Positions 62,397-64,000 of a stretch of 64,000 nt of DNA are shown here, in pieces. Under the pieces are notes generated by a model. That model made no database searches and was not told the DNA's origin. It saw nothing but the letters and a program-made list of their open reading frames with translations. Source of the DNA: Chlorobium sp. (GTDB lineage: Bacteria > Bacteroidota > Chlorobiia > Chlorobiales > Chlorobiaceae). Made by a program: the position numbers and the translations under genes. The stretch covers positions 1 to 64,000 of the forward strand of contig SZXW01000002.1 of assembly GCA_005862285.1 (NCBI GenBank), in the 5' to 3' direction. Position 1 is the stretch's first letter, and every line of letters starts with the position of its first letter.

Positions 62397-63824
62397 ATGA
62401 AGTATGAATTAGTGGTGGGCCTCGAGGTCCATTGTCAGCTCAGCACAAAGAGCAAAGCATTCTGCGGTTGTTCGGCACAGTTCGGCACACCGGCAAACAG
62501 CAATGTCTGTCCGGTATGCCTCGCTCTTCCAGGGGCCCTGCCTGTCCTTAACCGTCAAGTCGTTGAAGATGCCGTCAAGCTCGGCCTGGCGCTCGGGTCC
62601 ACGATAGCTCCTCATTCCGTGCTTGCCAGGAAAAACTACTTTTACCCCGATCTTCCGAAAGGGTACCAGATTTCGCAGTACGAAGAACCGATCTGCGGCG
62701 AAGGTTCCATCCATATCGATGCAGGTGAGGGTATAAAGGAGATCAGGCTGATCAGGATCCATATCGAAGAGGACGCCGGCAAATCGATCCACGACATCGG
62801 CGACGATACCTACATCGACCTCAACCGCAGCGGTGTTCCCCTGCTCGAGATCGTCAGCTATCCCGACATGCGGACGCCGAAAGAGGCTTCCGCATATTTG
62901 CAGAAACTGCGCCAGATTGTCCAGTACCTCGGTATTTCGGACGGAAACATGGAAGAAGGCAGTCTGCGCTGCGATGCGAACGTGTCGCTGCGCCCGATAG
63001 GTTCTGTGGAATACGGCACCCGGACCGAGATCAAGAACATGAACTCCTTCAAAAACGTCGAAAAGGCGATTGAATACGAAGCTTCGCGCCATGAGGAGAT
63101 CCTCGAAAGCGGAGGCACCATCGTGCAGGAAACCCGCCTCTGGGATGCCGACAAGGGCGAGACCCGTTCGATGAGGGGAAAAGAGCATGCCCATGACTAC
63201 CGGTATTTTCCCGATCCCGACCTTCTGCCGGTGCTTGTCGATCAGGATATGCTCGACAGGATGCTGTCGGAACTTCCTGAGTTTCCGGAAGCACGTGCAA
63301 GCCGCTTTGTTTCCGAGTACGGCATTCCTGCATACGACGCGGGAGTTCTGACGGTCGAGAGGCTCATGGCCGATTATTTTGAAGAGACGGTAAAGATCTC
63401 GGGTGACGCAAAGGTGTCGTCGAACTGGGTTATGGGCGAAGTGATGCGCACTCTCAAGGAGAAGTATCTTGACATAGAGGAGTTTTCGATTGAACCTGAA
63501 AGGCTTGGCAGCCTGATCCGCCTGATCGGTTCGGGCACCATCAGCAACACGATTGCCAAGCAGGTGTTCGAACTGATGCAGACAAGTTCTCTTTCTCCTG
63601 CGGAAATTGTTGAAAAGGAAGGGCTTGCCCAGGTTTCCGATACCGGTGCGATCGAGTCTGTCGTACAGGAAATTATCGATGCCAACCCGAAACAACTCGC
63701 TGATTATCGGGCGGGAAAAACCAAGCTGCTCGGCTTTTTTGTCGGCCAGTGCATGGCGAGGATGAAAGGCAAGGCAAATCCGCAGGTGGTGAACGAAGTG
63801 CTGATGAAGAAGCTCGAAGGGTAA
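62397..63824 (+). CDS. gatB: Asp/Glu-tRNA amidotransferase subunit B
   Basis: 475-residue GatB of the GatCAB amidotransferase that converts Glu-tRNA-Gln and/or Asp-tRNA-Asn to the amide form. The N-terminal [20 protein letters not shown], zinc-site cysteines FCGCS and [28 protein letters not shown] and the helical tail with YqeY-like domain ([20 protein letters not shown]) are complete. The Cys in EVHCQLST, where V is more usual, is harmless. gatA and gatC are not in the window. Confidence 0.95.
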   Translation: MKYELVVGLEVHCQLSTKSKAFCGCSAQFGTPANSNVCPVCLALPGALPVLNRQVVEDAVKLGLALGSTIAPHSVLARKNYFYPDLPKGYQISQYEEPICGEGSIHIDAGEGIKEIRLIRIHIEEDAGKSIHDIGDDTYIDLNRSGVPLLEIVSYPDMRTPKEASAYLQKLRQIVQYLGISDGNMEEGSLRCDANVSLRPIGSVEYGTRTEIKNMNSFKNVEKAIEYEASRHEEILESGGTIVQETRLWDADKGETRSMRGKEHAHDYRYFPDPDLLPVLVDQDMLDRMLSELPEFPEARASRFVSEYGIPAYDAGVLTVERLMADYFEETVKISGDAKVSSNWVMGEVMRTLKEKYLDIEEFSIEPERLGSLIRLIGSGTISNTIAKQVFELMQTSSLSPAEIVEKEGLAQVSDTGAIESVVQEIIDANPKQLADYRAGKTKLLGFFVGQCMARMKGKANPQVVNEVLMKKLEG

Positions 63825-63830
63825 GGGTTT

Positions 63831-64000
63831 TCAGGATCCGGTGTCGAAAAGGTCTTTGGTGCGGGGAGATTCAGGCCACTCTTTGGCAAGATCGGGATTG
63901 ATGACTTCAATTTTTTTTCTTGCTTCCTGAAGTCTTTTTTTACATTGTTCCGCGATCGAAAGGCCTTCTTCGTACATCGAGATCGAACTTTCAAGACCTG
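63831..64000 (-). CDS. xseB: Exodeoxyribonuclease VII small subunit, 5' end cut by window
   Basis: 56 codons read from 63998 to the TGA at 63831-63833; the start lies beyond the window edge. LESSISMYEEGLSIAEQC followed by KKRLQEARKKIEV is the XseB core (family pattern LEESLELFEEG-LA-C--L--AE-K). XseB pairs with XseA to degrade single-stranded DNA. The tail NPDLAKEWPESPRTKDLFDT is longer than in many XseB. It converges with gatB, with 6 nt between the stops. Confidence 0.85.
   Translation of the reverse strand, partial: GLESSISMYEEGLSIAEQCKKRLQEARKKIEVINPDLAKEWPESPRTKDLFDTGS

Overview
The window reads as a chromosomal segment of an anaerobic anoxygenic phototroph of the green sulfur bacteria (Chlorobiota; Chlorobium, Chlorobaculum or Prosthecochloris-like). 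The pointers are bchZ (chlorophyllide reductase subunit), two cytochrome c-555-type monohaem cytochromes, a BchE/BchQ/BchR-like B12 radical SAM enzyme, and a half-length ClpB. The genus is inferred from remembered gene families, not from a search. No phage, transposase, CRISPR array or rRNA operon was seen. Nearly all of it is ordinary, densely packed chromosome.

Layout. 0.1-3.9 kb (+): a lipoprotein, a YiiX-like permuted papain-fold protein, a thioesterase, a TPR-like protein, a family 9 glycosyltransferase and xth. 4.1-5.9 kb (+): rpsF-ssb-rpsR-rplI with a possible S6:S18-binding leader and a terminator. 6.1-18.1 kb (-): a divergent MreB-like actin, then thrS-infC-rpmI-rplT-pheS, bchZ, a NagZ-like glycosidase, a deaminase, an HNH nuclease and gcvPB. 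19.0-26.1 kb (-): the lipid operon DUF177-rpmF-plsX-fabH-fabD-fabG-acpP-fabF-rnc. 26.2-31.8 kb (mostly +): tRNA-Asn, a META-domain lipoprotein, a dispersed repeat, a leucine-rich leader peptide with attenuator ahead of leuA, a small YqaE/Pmp3 protein, an RsbRD-N protein and a glycerophosphodiesterase. 31.9-39.2 kb (-): batD, proC, a DevBCA-like ABC exporter with a NodT-type outer-membrane lipoprotein, and a Spy-like protein. 39.4-45.8 kb: an MgtA-type P-type ATPase, a YecD-type hydrolase, and a three-gene unit of Nramp-related transporter, 58-residue membrane protein and soluble PRC/MgtE_N/CBS protein. 45.9-53.1 kb (-): two c-555-type cytochromes separated by a second repeat copy, the radical SAM enzyme, a BatC-like TPR protein, a class V aminotransferase, carA, yajC and tsaD. 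53.1-64 kb (+): the MoxR-DUF58-BatD-like-BatA-BatB operon, two unknown proteins, the N-terminal half of ClpB, a SYLF protein and gatB, ending in a truncated xseB on the minus strand.

The most interesting items are: (1) the Nramp-related transporter with altered metal-site motifs, co-transcribed with a tiny membrane protein and a detached MgtE-like Mg2+-sensor protein; (2) the leu leader peptide with three visible competing RNA stems; (3) ClpB ending cleanly after its first ATPase domain; (4) an MreB paralogue with altered catalytic positions; (5) Bat genes spread over three loci; (6) a repeat family with 17-bp terminal inverted repeats; (7) an SSB without the usual acidic tip. Five genes (the leader peptide, the 58-residue membrane protein, YqaE, acpP in its true length and partial xseB) are short or edge-truncated and were read directly from the bases.
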